From: Seison nebaliae
Lineage: Eukaryota > Rotifera > Pararotatoria > Seisonacea > Seisonidae
Assembly (NCBI GenBank): GCA_023231475.1
Contig: JALJEE010002208.1
Location: 1-64,000, forward strand
DNA length: 64,000 nt
Direction of reading: 5' to 3'
The position numbers were made by a program, and so were the translations under genes. How positions within the stretch are numbered: position 1 is the stretch's first letter; each line of letters begins with the position of its first letter. Below, one piece after another: positions 10,838 to 21,306 of the stretch. The notes beneath the pieces were generated by a model that was given only the letters and a program-made list of their open reading frames with translations, did no database searches and was not told the DNA's origin.

Positions 10838-13800
10838 ATGGTTAGGCGGAGTTCAGACACCGTAATGAATAAAACGTTCAGTAAAACGTCGAACACGTTC
10901 GATACCTTGGATCATCAACTTCAGCGATTGTGGTATGAGAAGAATGATCAGGGAGACAAATCGAAACAAGTTCCGTTAGTCAGTTTCATCCGAACGGAAT
11001 TCAGATTAGAAAAATGTCGTCAAATCGCCATATTTTATTCGTTCATTTTAACACTAACCGGAATCGCTTTGTTGATGACGTCGTTGTTGGTGGAGAAGTC
11101 GCCGGTTAATCAAAAGATGCCAATGAATTCGTCGTTACGTTATGATTGGTTGGAGAAGTGCACGTCATTAATTTTCGCTTATATGTATATCGTTTCGACG
11201 ATTTGGTTCATCTTTTTAAATTTGGACATGAAATATGATCGTGAGAAGAATGCGGAACGATTGAAACGAGAGGAGAAGAAACTGTTAGAGAAATCGTTCC
11301 AAAATACTTCGTCGATTGATGAGAAGAGTACTGGCAACACTGATGGTAATGGAGAAGAATCGATTGTTAATATAGCAACTTTTCGAATAGCGACCGCTGT
11401 GGCTGATTATAAGGACAGGGATGAAGAATTAGGGAAATTTTTGGAAACATCGATACATGATCGAAGTCATGAGAGTGAGAATGAAGAAGAAAAGGAGAAT
11501 CATTTGAAACAATTAATTCCAAGATTTTTCGAAAAGAGTTTAACGGAAGGTCGTGCCAAATTGTTCGAGAAACGTTTATGGATGAATGATCGATCGTCAA
11601 TGCGAAATTTTATAAACCGTCGTAGTAATCATCGACAATTGAAACATTCGGCAACGATCAATTCATTCAGTTCCTTAAATAAAACTCAATTAAATAAGAA
11701 GAGATTGTGTGAGAAGAATTCGAAATTATTCGAAATTCCTTCATATAAAGCGATCGATCGAATGAAACCAGAAATTCTCACTCATTCCTTATCAGCTACT
11801 ACGAGCAATTCCTATAATGATATCGATAGGAATATTAATGATTCATTAATCGAGACACCAGCGAATTTGAAGAGGAATCTTTTCTACATTCCCGACAAAT
11901 CACATTCAGATGACAACGATGGAAATATGGAACATGAACGTATGTTGAAAATGCAGGTAAGTTATCCATCATCCGTTTCTGATATGGTGAACGATCAGAA
12001 CGATATAGACAGATATGATAATGCATCACTCGATTATCAATTGATAGCAGATTCGTCGATAAAGAAGGAGAAAACTGGATATTTTTATGAGACAGCTGAA
12101 GCTGCGAGTGGATTATATATGAGAGTTGGAGGTGGAATATTTTGTGGTTGTAGTCTCATTCTCTTCGGATTGTGGCTCGCTGAAGATTTCGATCATCAAA
12201 ATTTTCATTTATGCACTTGCTGGTATGAAACCATTCAACATTTGGCAGCATTCTTATTCTTATTGAATCAATGTTTCTTCATGTTCCAACATCCCAATAT
12301 TATAATCCGGCGAAATATTTTCATCAATTATTTCGGTACTCTCCATGTCGTCTGTTCGAATATTTGTCTGTGGAGTAAAGTGTTGATAGAGGAGAGTGTG
12401 GTGGAACGATGGCATTATCTTCATTCATTGACACAATCAACACAAGCTCTCAAATCATCACATATTACCAATGATCATATGCATAATCATACCACCATTA
12501 ATTCGACATCATTCGGTCAATATGGTTTCGCCATCAATTCACAACCGAATCTTTACCAAATCAATTCGTCTCTCATTAGTGAATTGTCTCATATGAATGT
12601 GGAAGAGATAGCGAATAATGAAGATCTATTCCATCTCTATCATAAACAATGTTCATTTCAAGAGAATTTCCATTCATTACGTGAAGTCTCATCATCATAT
12701 CTTTTGCCATGTACAGTTGAATTTGTCGTTTTATGTTTGGCGAATATGATCGATGTGATTTTTCGAATGAAATCACGAATACCAGATGATAATGAGAAAG
12801 GTGATGTTATAACAAAAATGCTTCCTAGTCATCAAACAAATTCCGTTTCATCGGAATCATCAAAAATGGAAAAGAAGAAAACAGCAACTGCGTCAACAGA
12901 AAGAACTCAACGAAATGTTCTTTTCACTTTGGATTGTGGACATATTGCTCGTGGTCTTTTTCTTGGCGTTCTAGTTCTATTAGGAACGATCATCTCATTA
13001 ATTGTCTTTCATATGCATTTGAAACAAGCTCCCACATCCAAAGCTCGAAGTTACATTATCAGTCCAAATGGAAAATTTCGTGAAACTCGATCGATCCATT
13101 CATCCGAATCACATACATCAAATCATGAAAAGGAATTACAACATGCATTTGATGGAGCTCTTTATGATTTTCATTTCAATCATGATAATCAAGTCGCTCT
13201 CATGATTAATCAGATGACGGAAATTATTTTAGTGACGATTGGTTTGTTCGCCGTCTTTCTAGCTTATTTCCAGACTCGTAAACAATTAAGAGAGAAGTTT
13301 CTCGTCGATTTCATCGAACAACGTCGTTTGGAAAAGTTTTATTTGAAATGTTATGAAAATTTGAAAAGAATCACGAAAATGAAAAATAACGCCTCAGTTC
13401 TCTCATTGACATCAAGAGATGAGAGAGACGCTTCGATATCTGCTAATCTCAATCAACATTCGAATATTAATTATAAAAATATCGATGAGAATTTGAGGAG
13501 AGTGAAAGAGAAATTAATCGATTTAACACAAGCTACAAATCGAGCGAAAGCTGATATAAAAAATCAGATGAAAGATAGTTTGAATGAGAAGAAGGAATTG
13601 TTCTTATTGGACGTGGGTGTTGTGGGCAGTTGTGCTTTCCGATTGTTTTGTATTGTCGCCGTTCTATTCCGCCAAGAACGTTCCAACACTCATGTGGACG
13701 CATTGATTGTGAAGCAAGCGGATGTTCATGTGAAATTATTCCAAGAATTCCTCCACTCAACTTACAATCAACCGAACGTCACAATTTATAGTGATGAAAT

Positions 13801-14521
13801 TCTGAGGAAAGATTTAGAGGAATTAGACAGTTCGTTGAAATCTCAAAGTATTTTCATTTCCACCATTTTCTTCTTGTATGAGATGTATATTAATATCATC
13901 AAGAAACGTTCGAAACAATTGATTAATGGTCATTCAATCGTCTTCCAATTACCCAAATTACCCAGTCCCATTATCCTCCAATTCCTCAAATATAAAGGCG
14001 TCATTTCACTACTCTCATCGATGTTGTCAATTATTCATACGATTTTCCAATCTGTTCTCATTCGGAATATGTTGAGGAAACGATTAGTCGGTCAACATGC
14101 CATGAGGAAGAAACCGGGACGGGAGACATTCACTTTTCTCACCGTTCATAATATTGCACTTTGGTTTTATCATTCGTTCGAATCGAAACGTTTGGAGACA
14201 AATCCAGTACAAATCAAATTTTTCGGTATAGAAATTTGGACGGCTCTCACTCATTTCGTATGTCCCATCGCTCTCTTCTATTACTTTCATTCCAGTGTCT
14301 GTATCGCCAATATCTGGAATCATTCATATCATTCTCAACGTTCGGAAGAGAACGATTGGAAATCATTTCTTATTCATTCCAATGACGCTCAATCAAAAAA
14401 TCAGTTTTATGATGCCAATACTAATCATCATGCACTAGTCGAATACTATAATTTATTCCATTCCGAATTCCATCGGAATAACAACGAAGAATCTTGCCCC
14501 GCTAAGCCAACTACAGTTTAA
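10838..14521 (+). CDS. OTOP: Otopetrin-family proton channel, intronless
   Basis: 1227 aa in one frame. Otopetrins are 12-helix proton-selective channels of the plasma membrane. Membrane segments visible by eye include about residues 68-88 (IAIFYSFILTLTGIALLM), a second near 108-128, a cluster from about 430 to 520 (GGGIFCGCSLILFGLWLAEDF, then HLAAFLFLLNQCFFMFQHPN), more near 640, 715, 800 and 930-945, and the last ones in 1140-1190. The stretches HLAAFLFLLNQCFFMFQH and IWTALTHFVCPIALFYYFHSSVCIANIW match the invertebrate otopetrin-like family well. Long hydrophilic insertions (residues 150-420, 530-620 and 850-920) make it longer than vertebrate OTOP1-3 but in keeping with arthropod and nematode members. 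No introns are visible across 3.7 kb. Which otopetrin paralogue it is cannot be told from here. Confidence 0.82.
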   Translation: MVRRSSDTVMNKTFSKTSNTFDTLDHQLQRLWYEKNDQGDKSKQVPLVSFIRTEFRLEKCRQIAIFYSFILTLTGIALLMTSLLVEKSPVNQKMPMNSSLRYDWLEKCTSLIFAYMYIVSTIWFIFLNLDMKYDREKNAERLKREEKKLLEKSFQNTSSIDEKSTGNTDGNGEESIVNIATFRIATAVADYKDRDEELGKFLETSIHDRSHESENEEEKENHLKQLIPRFFEKSLTEGRAKLFEKRLWMNDRSSMRNFINRRSNHRQLKHSATINSFSSLNKTQLNKKRLCEKNSKLFEIPSYKAIDRMKPEILTHSLSATTSNSYNDIDRNINDSLIETPANLKRNLFYIPDKSHSDDNDGNMEHERMLKMQVSYPSSVSDMVNDQNDIDRYDNASLDYQLIADSSIKKEKTGYFYETAEAASGLYMRVGGGIFCGCSLILFGLWLAEDFDHQNFHLCTCWYETIQHLAAFLFLLNQCFFMFQHPNIIIRRNIFINYFGTLHVVCSNICLWSKVLIEESVVERWHYLHSLTQSTQALKSSHITNDHMHNHTTINSTSFGQYGFAINSQPNLYQINSSLISELSHMNVEEIANNEDLFHLYHKQCSFQENFHSLREVSSSYLLPCTVEFVVLCLANMIDVIFRMKSRIPDDNEKGDVITKMLPSHQTNSVSSESSKMEKKKTATASTERTQRNVLFTLDCGHIARGLFLGVLVLLGTIISLIVFHMHLKQAPTSKARSYIISPNGKFRETRSIHSSESHTSNHEKELQHAFDGALYDFHFNHDNQVALMINQMTEIILVTIGLFAVFLAYFQTRKQLREKFLVDFIEQRRLEKFYLKCYENLKRITKMKNNASVLSLTSRDERDASISANLNQHSNINYKNIDENLRRVKEKLIDLTQATNRAKADIKNQMKDSLNEKKELFLLDVGVVGSCAFRLFCIVAVLFRQERSNTHVDALIVKQADVHVKLFQEFLHSTYNQPNVTIYSDEILRKDLEELDSSLKSQSIFISTIFFLYEMYINIIKKRSKQLINGHSIVFQLPKLPSPIILQFLKYKGVISLLSSMLSIIHTIFQSVLIRNMLRKRLVGQHAMRKKPGRETFTFLTVHNIALWFYHSFESKRLETNPVQIKFFGIEIWTALTHFVCPIALFYYFHSSVCIANIWNHSYHSQRSEENDWKSFLIHSNDAQSKNQFYDANTNHHALVEYYNLFHSEFHRNNNEESCPAKPTTV

Positions 14522-14639
14522 TCTGAAAAGAACAAAAATTCATTTCATTATAACAATTTTTATTTATTGTTTCTTTTTCACCCTTTATCCTTCACTTAAA
14601 TTTTAAATAAACTCAAAACAAAAATTTGACGGAAACTTC

Positions 14640-16013
14640 ATGAAACACAACAATTCTCCCAGTGAGAGTTGGATGAGTGGATTATTAAATCGACGTTTAA
14701 TGAACGACGAATATACTCCTTTTTCGAAATATATTCCACACGTAAAGGCAATGGATGTTGTTCCATCAAATTAAAAGTATACCTGTTCTTCAATTAATCG
14801 TTCTAGGACGGGAAATCGTCAAGTGACTTTATTTAAATTATTTCTTAATTTCAAACAAAAGTTCACTGTAACTTTCGAGAAGGAATATCGTCATGATTCA
14901 TCGAAGAGAATGAATTATACCGAATATTATTCGAAATCGATGGAATGATTGTTAAAGGATTAAAAAGGATTGATAATATATGAAATACAAAATTAGCACA
15001 TTCGTCAGAAATGATTCTCAAATGGAGTGAATTGCTGTCGGAGATTCGAGTGATTTCCTCTCCGGGATTTCAACAATCTCATTCGTTCTCTCTTAAATCG
15101 AAAGAAATCTTATTTCTCAATAAAGAAAACTTGATTGATTCATATTCACCTTGACATTCGTGTAAACTAAAGAAAATATTTTGTTAACTTTCACCTCACC
15201 AAACTTCATTCTTATTCGCAATCTCATTATTTGGTATATCAATTATCCGTGGAAGTATTATTCAACTTCAAAAAACGAAATTATGCAAACACTTTGGGTT
15301 TGAACTTTCCTCCTTTTTCTTTCATTCTCACTTGCAATAGGAAATTAATAAAAGTTCATCTTCGCCCAAAGTTCCATTTGACTATTCACCAAGTTTCTCA
15401 AAGTTCTTTTTAGGTTTTCCTCCATTGGGATCCGAACGTTTTGGAGAAACGTCACAAGAAATTAAGTAATGAATTGTTATCATATAAACGGCCCATTCGA
15501 AGTGTTCCCATTCGTGATAATAAGAGAATGAAAGGGACATGTAATGGTTCGACAGGAATGTCGACTGCTGATGTTCATCGATTCCTTCCAGAAACTTATG
15601 AGCTGCCAAAAATTAGGGGAACAGATATTAGAAATCGAAAGTCCATTCGAACAAATTCGTCAATAGAAGAAAATTTTCGTTTGACATTCTCTTCACGTCT
15701 TTCTTACAAATGAGCAAATGTTAATAAATATTTGATAGGAAGTCGATTAAAAGATTCGAAAGGTTCTTCTGCCAAACGAATTGTTGAAGGACAAGCAAAA
15801 ATGGCGGAAACTTTAAGAAATTTGGAAAGGTTAAAATTAATTATAATGTCAAATTATAAAATTAGATTTTTAGATGTCGTACCAAAATCAGGAGAATGCG
15901 AAATGATATTCAATTTCCACAGATTAATTCCGTCGATGGATCTTGGAGATGTATCACGCCCAAAACGAGGGAACGAATGTATCAATTCCAATCTTGGCAT
16001 GGAAGCAAATTAA
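14640..16013 (+). CDS. Probable multi-exon gene, unrecognised, structure partly resolved
   Basis: Several short coding-like islands follow otopetrin. The best-resolved part begins after a CAATAG acceptor near 15342 (EINKSSSSPKVPFDYSPSF...). It runs to a donor at about 15463, skips a 37-nt intron to about 15500 (VPIRDNKRMKG...), continues to a donor near 15672, resumes near 15740 (SRLKDSKGSSAKRIVEGQ), crosses a possible 36-nt in-frame intron at about 15830-15866 (FLDVVPKSGE) and stops at 16013. Earlier islands begin with ATG at 14640 (MKHNNSPSESWMSG) and near 14865-14948 (TFEKEYRHDSSKRMN); their splicing to the later part was not resolved. Phases fit for the 3' part, which argues for a real gene. 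No family is recognised. Alternatives are two genes, or a partly decayed gene in the 5' half. Confidence 0.45.
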
Positions 16014-18398
16014 CTTCGAAATCAGCAATATGATTAAAAATTAAATGGTTTCAAACATGGAAACAAACAAGATTTTATTTAAATTTTTTTTCTATTTAAA
16101 ATTTTAATGAACGAGACAAATAGTAAAGAAATAGAAAGATTTCATGATATATATTTCCAACCATAACAAGTTTTCAATTAATTGAATTTGAAATATTTAA
16201 TTTTATTTTAATTACAACATGAATTCTTTGAATAAATTGTTCAATGATTTTATTAGAAATACGAAAGAATGTGGCTGGGGAAGATGTGAGTTGCTCCGAA
16301 ATTTTATTTGGAGAACAATAATAGAAAAATTTATTGAAATTAAAAGATGGAAAAAATAAGCAATTCAAAATTTAAAGAAAAAATTTATAATAAAATTTCA
16401 TTTCATTATTGCGATGTCGATGTTTGGACTAATTTCATTTTTTGCCTTTCTCATTTTCGATATCTGCATTCGATGAAGTGAAATAAAGGGATGAAGTGGA
16501 AATGAAGAACCTTCTTTTGTTGGTAATGTATTCTTGATGTTTGGTTTGACGTGATGCAATTTTGTTTTACTAAAATTCTTCACATTCGACATCACATTAT
16601 CTCGATCGTCTAAGAGTGAAGATTTGATGGAGAAGAAGGAGAAAAAATTAAGACGGAACTTATCGAAGTGTTTATTGATTTGCCTTTCGACGACATGTTC
16701 AGAGATGATATTTGGAAGAAATGGAAATCTAATTTGAAGATATTATCAAATAAATGAAAAGAACTCAGTGAGATTATTCACATAAATTAGAGATCAGGAA
16801 ACAGAAATTTTGACTGTTATGCACAAATGAGAAAAAGGAGAAGACAAAACAGATTGTGATCCTTCTCCTCCGAATTTCGGATGTTTGATTCTTCTTTGGA
16901 TAAATGAGTTCGGGAAAAGGAATTGGCGCATCATAATAAAAGATCGAATAGGATTTTTAATGAAAATGATGTTATTGTAATGATCGATAGGTATTATTAT
17001 TCGTTTACATAATAATGATGATGATGGAAATATTGATGATTATAGTAGAGTTAATCATTCATTCATTTAATTTTTTCTTAACGTTCGAAGATTTATCTGG
17101 TGAATAAGAAAAGGAAAAAGGAATGGAAGAAAGAAGGAAATTCATCCATGTGAAAGAAGAAAGATAAAATCAAAATATCTGGCAGAGTGATTGACTACGA
17201 TTAAACGGATGTATGAAAGTATTCAGTAGAGTTACTACCTATCCGTCTTCGTCTACTTTCATCAAAGCGATCTCCTCTTCCAATCCCCTCTCTTCCCTTC
17301 CCTCCCTCCTCAAATGAATCATAAAAAGTGCTACAATAACAACAACATGAATTAGATTCATGTAACAAGCACATTCACATTCTCATTCTTATCATCTTCA
17401 TCATCATCATCATCAGTAGAGTTCTTTCGATTACCTCTTCTCTTCATTCCGAATAGACATCGTCCTCATCCTTTTCAGAACAGTCATACATAATTTCGAT
17501 GTAGATGGCCTTCAATCGACCATGATCAGTCAGCGCTTACCCTCATCATCATCATCCACAAGAATAATTATATTCCCTGCCATTAAAGAAAACGATTGTA
17601 CTTTGCATCTCATCTCTCAAATCGAACTATCAATAACTTTCTTCGACGGATGAGTGTTGAGCAATTTTCGTGTTCTCTCCTTTTCTCATTAAAAAGGCCT
17701 TAACATCTAAAGAAGGAATCTCAATACTTCAGAGGAGTGGTGTGTCGACGTATGTGTACGGAGCGCTCGTAACGAATGAATTCCAAATGATTAACACCAA
17801 CACAATTCCTTCTCGTCGGATGATATCTAAAATTGTCTTAACATTCAATTGTAGTTTCATCATATCCGTATATATTGGAAAGAATCTCCTGTTTTTTCTG
17901 TTAGAAAATATATTTCTTATGTCCCAAACGAATTGAGAGATTTGAAAATGACTGAAATTATTATTATGATGAATCATCAACATGTGATTCATTAACACAT
18001 ATTCTACATAAATTAATTCTGGTATTTGTTCATAGTTTATTATTAAACAATTTCAGAATTTCCTCACAACAACTCTTCCAATTTGCATATTCTCCTGTTT
18101 ATCTTACTCATTTTTAATTAGAACGATTGCAACCGTTAGTGCCAAATAAATGGAGGCATATATTAACCTATAAACGTATCCCTTCTTTTCTTCTTCCTAC
18201 TAATCTTCAAAGAACAAAGATGTGGTGTCAGTCGTGAGGTAACGAAAGAAATCGTATTTTAAATTTTTCACTGAAACACATGTCCAATAATTTCACTTCC
18301 TCTACACAAAAAGAAAGAATGATAAATTATTCAAAATTTATCTGCATCTTCCTCTCAAATTCATTTTCTTCCATTCTTTGAATGAACAACTCAACGCC

Positions 18399-18424
18399 AC
18401 ACTTCAACATATATGTTGAAGTGT
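18399..18424. repeat. Perfect 26-bp palindrome
   Basis: Each 13-nt half (ACACTTCAACATA) is the exact reverse complement of the other, with no spacer. It lies in the gene-poor region. Function unknown; it could form a cruciform or be a mobile-element remnant. Confidence 0.85.
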
Positions 18425-20004
18425 AAATACATGTATTTAAAACGTCTAAAACATCCATTTAAATGAATAATGAAAGTAACTTCTTTTTTTAGATTATTTC
18501 ATTTTTTATAACCGAACCTTCATAAACCGAATGAGTTTTCACTATTGAAAAAATTAAACATCATAAAAACTGTTCTGTCATATTAGAACATATTATATAA
18601 TTTCAAATAATACTATGTCTATATACCAATATATCTTGTCCCCAACTTTTAAGATTTCCGACAATTCGGAGACTAGACAATTGGGGAGTATTTCCAATGG
18701 AATGAAAAGTACATCATAAAAATATTACTCTGAAGTGTCTAATATCCCAATTGTCTGTTTGTCACAAATAATAAGCAAACTTATTATAAATCTAATATTA
18801 TCTCCGTCGTATATTGAATTACTGTAATATGTTACTGTGATGTTAGTACTAAAACCAGCATTGTTAGTACTATTTATTTAATATTAGTCAACTTTAATTG
18901 CGGAAGTATAATGAAAATGAAACAAAAAACAAACAATAAATTTATTAATGTTAAAGCAAGAGAATCAAATGTTAAGAATCATCCAAGATTTCTTCAATAT
19001 ATTGAAGCCTCGAGGCTTTGAGGCTATACCTTAAAAAAACCATCTTTTAATTTTTGTCAGAAACTTATTTCGCAACTAAAATAATTTTGCGATTATAACG
19101 CATTAACAATATCCAACTCCATAAATAAGTTCCGAAATCTATCATTAAATTTTTACATGTAATCTTATGTGCTTAATCCGTTGTGTCCCAAAATAAATTT
19201 GGATAAATCATTCATTTCTGGTGATTCACCTGGATAATTATCATATTTCCTCTTTTGTTTACCCCGCGCAGATTTGTTGTTCTCCAAACCCCCAAAGAAA
19301 GAAAAAAAACGAAACAGTTAAGGAGACTTAAAAAACTAGCAATTAGTAAGAACTGTGATCTTGATCTTTTCATTATTCATTTTTTTTCTGTTTTTTTTCT
19401 ACATTCACGTCTCTTTTTCGACATCAAGTCGACATGGACTTGTTCATTAAAAGAATGTTTTAACCGTTTATAACGGTTTAATTAGTGGAAAATTTTCCAT
19501 TTACTTCCACTGAATTCTTGATCTTTGATAGATCTGGTTTTGTTCTTTTATTATTATCCTAAAAAATTTCCTTATCCATAACTGTTCGTATTCAATTCTA
19601 GATAACTATAGTATTATAGATAATATTATAAATATTACACTATAAAGTAGAGTATGGTGATACATGGGAGTTGACAACTGTTCCAATTTATAAAATAACC
19701 AAACAATTGATAACTGTTTCCAAATGCAAAAAAAGAACTGACGTATTACATCACATTATGACAATGAATTTGAAAGATTTATATAAATGATTAGTATTTC
19801 GCAATTTCATAATAATATTTGTCTTACAAAAATCGAAACGATTCTAATTTTACATTTTACGAACAAATCTTACTAGTGGAAAGAATAAAAGTTCTTCAAA
19901 CATCATTGTGGTGATTAATTTCATTGAATAATATACAAGGACATGTATTTCTCAAACAGATAAACTAACAACCAATTTGAAATTAGTAAACACTTTCAAA
20001 CGAA

Positions 20005-20720
20005 CATGATCATGCCATACGAATATTTGCCTTTGTCATTCATAAATGAAGTCGCTGGAGAATGGAAGAGAAAATGGAATGATCAGAAAAAAAACAATCT
20101 TTTGAAATCAGGCGTCTATTGAAGGCCAAAAATATTAGGAAGTCGAACACTAATATTTGAGGTAGAAAGTTCTAATATCAATTGTCATAAATTAAAGTGC
20201 ATGAAAAAGATTTTTTGGAATCGGATAATCCTATATCGAACAATTTTATTAATTTTATAAAAACTAACATTTAGAACAACAACAACTGACTGGAAATTGT
20301 GTTGAGAAATTTATTCCTAGATTACAAAATAATGAACGTTGTCATAATCATTCTTGTAGCTTATAATTCAGCATATTTGAGTTAGTCAAACTGGTGATAT
20401 TGTCGTCATACTGGATGACGTTTCGCTAATCTCTATAGTGAATGATTTTCAATTTTCGATCGGTTTCCATTGAGCTTAAAAGTTTGGTATAGAAGATTAC
20501 TTAAATTGATTTAAATTATTTACATATATCGTAAATATATGTTATTGTTCAAACGTTAGTAGTACTAACTTACTACCATCAGTTAAAATGATACATTTCA
20601 TTTTCCAAGTTAGTAACATTTGTTCGTCGAAATAATTTCAATGTGACGGCACAAGTTGTTGAAAATGTGGATCAGTTAGATCAAACTTATTCGGTTTTCA
20701 ATTTTGAACAATAACTTCAG
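20005..20720 (+). pseudogene. Decayed coding-like islands, unidentified
   Basis: Short stretches have the codon texture of the genes nearby but do not assemble. At 20005-20118 there is a frame beginning MIMPYEYLPLSFINEVAGEW that ends in TGA, followed in the same frame by more plausible sequence (RPKILGSRTLIFE). Near 20400 there is VVILDDVSLISIVND. Near 20625-20716 there is VRRNNFNVTAQVVENVDQLD, also followed by a stop. Either several small exons are joined by introns I could not place, or this is a decaying gene copy lying just upstream of the LolA/PAN gene. No family was identified. Confidence 0.25.
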
Positions 20721-21306
20721 AACATGTTAGGCAGAAGAAAGGTAACTAATGAAACTCTTGAAGCAGAATCACAAATCTAATTTTATGGCTAATTTCCAAT
20801 TACATTTTTTGGTTTTTTCCAGGATAATTCTGGTTTGTAACTCATGTGTATATCGGATGTTTTCAATGTTCTTAATTTCTTACAACGATATATGGACGTT
20901 TTTGAAAAAACTATAACACCGATAAACCGACCTGATTATGACGAATGATTTCATTAAAATATTTGTTTTCTAACTTTAATTTTTTTTTCATTTTATCAAT
21001 ATTATAGGATGTTGTTTATTCAATAAATTAAAATTATTTATGCTTAAAATGATATTTTGTCTTACAATTAAATTGAAGTTGTTCTTGAAAAATGTTATTC
21101 AAATTTGAGACAGAGTGAATTTGAATAAATAAGAATTTGAGGAAAGAATCCTTTCGTACGGTTAACGGATTATCGTAATAGTTTTGTTTATTCAATTTAT
21201 TTCTATTTACTTTCAATTATGAATAAGGTTGTGAATATCATAAAATTATTTTATAAAGATCCTTGCTGAATTCTTTTTATGATCTTGCCAAGAAGATTTT
21301 TGAGAG

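Larger units (their letters stand above)
16014..21306. other. Gene-poor region of about 5.3 kb
   Basis: The longest poorly explained stretch. It holds CAT/ATC-type triplet repeats near 17396-17415, a 26-bp perfect palindrome at 18399-18424, short inverted motifs near 18990-19025, and coding-like islands between about 20005 and 20720. Open frames such as 17670-17936 and 19255-19473 show no family resemblance. Nothing recognisable as a transposase or reverse transcriptase was seen. Confidence 0.5.

Noticed and set aside
15441-15713. Frame starting at an ATG (MEKRHKKLSN...) taken as a separate gene start
   Set aside because: The first part reads plausibly, but splicing from 15463 to about 15500 joins the later part to a better upstream exon in phase; the ATG then falls in a shadow frame.
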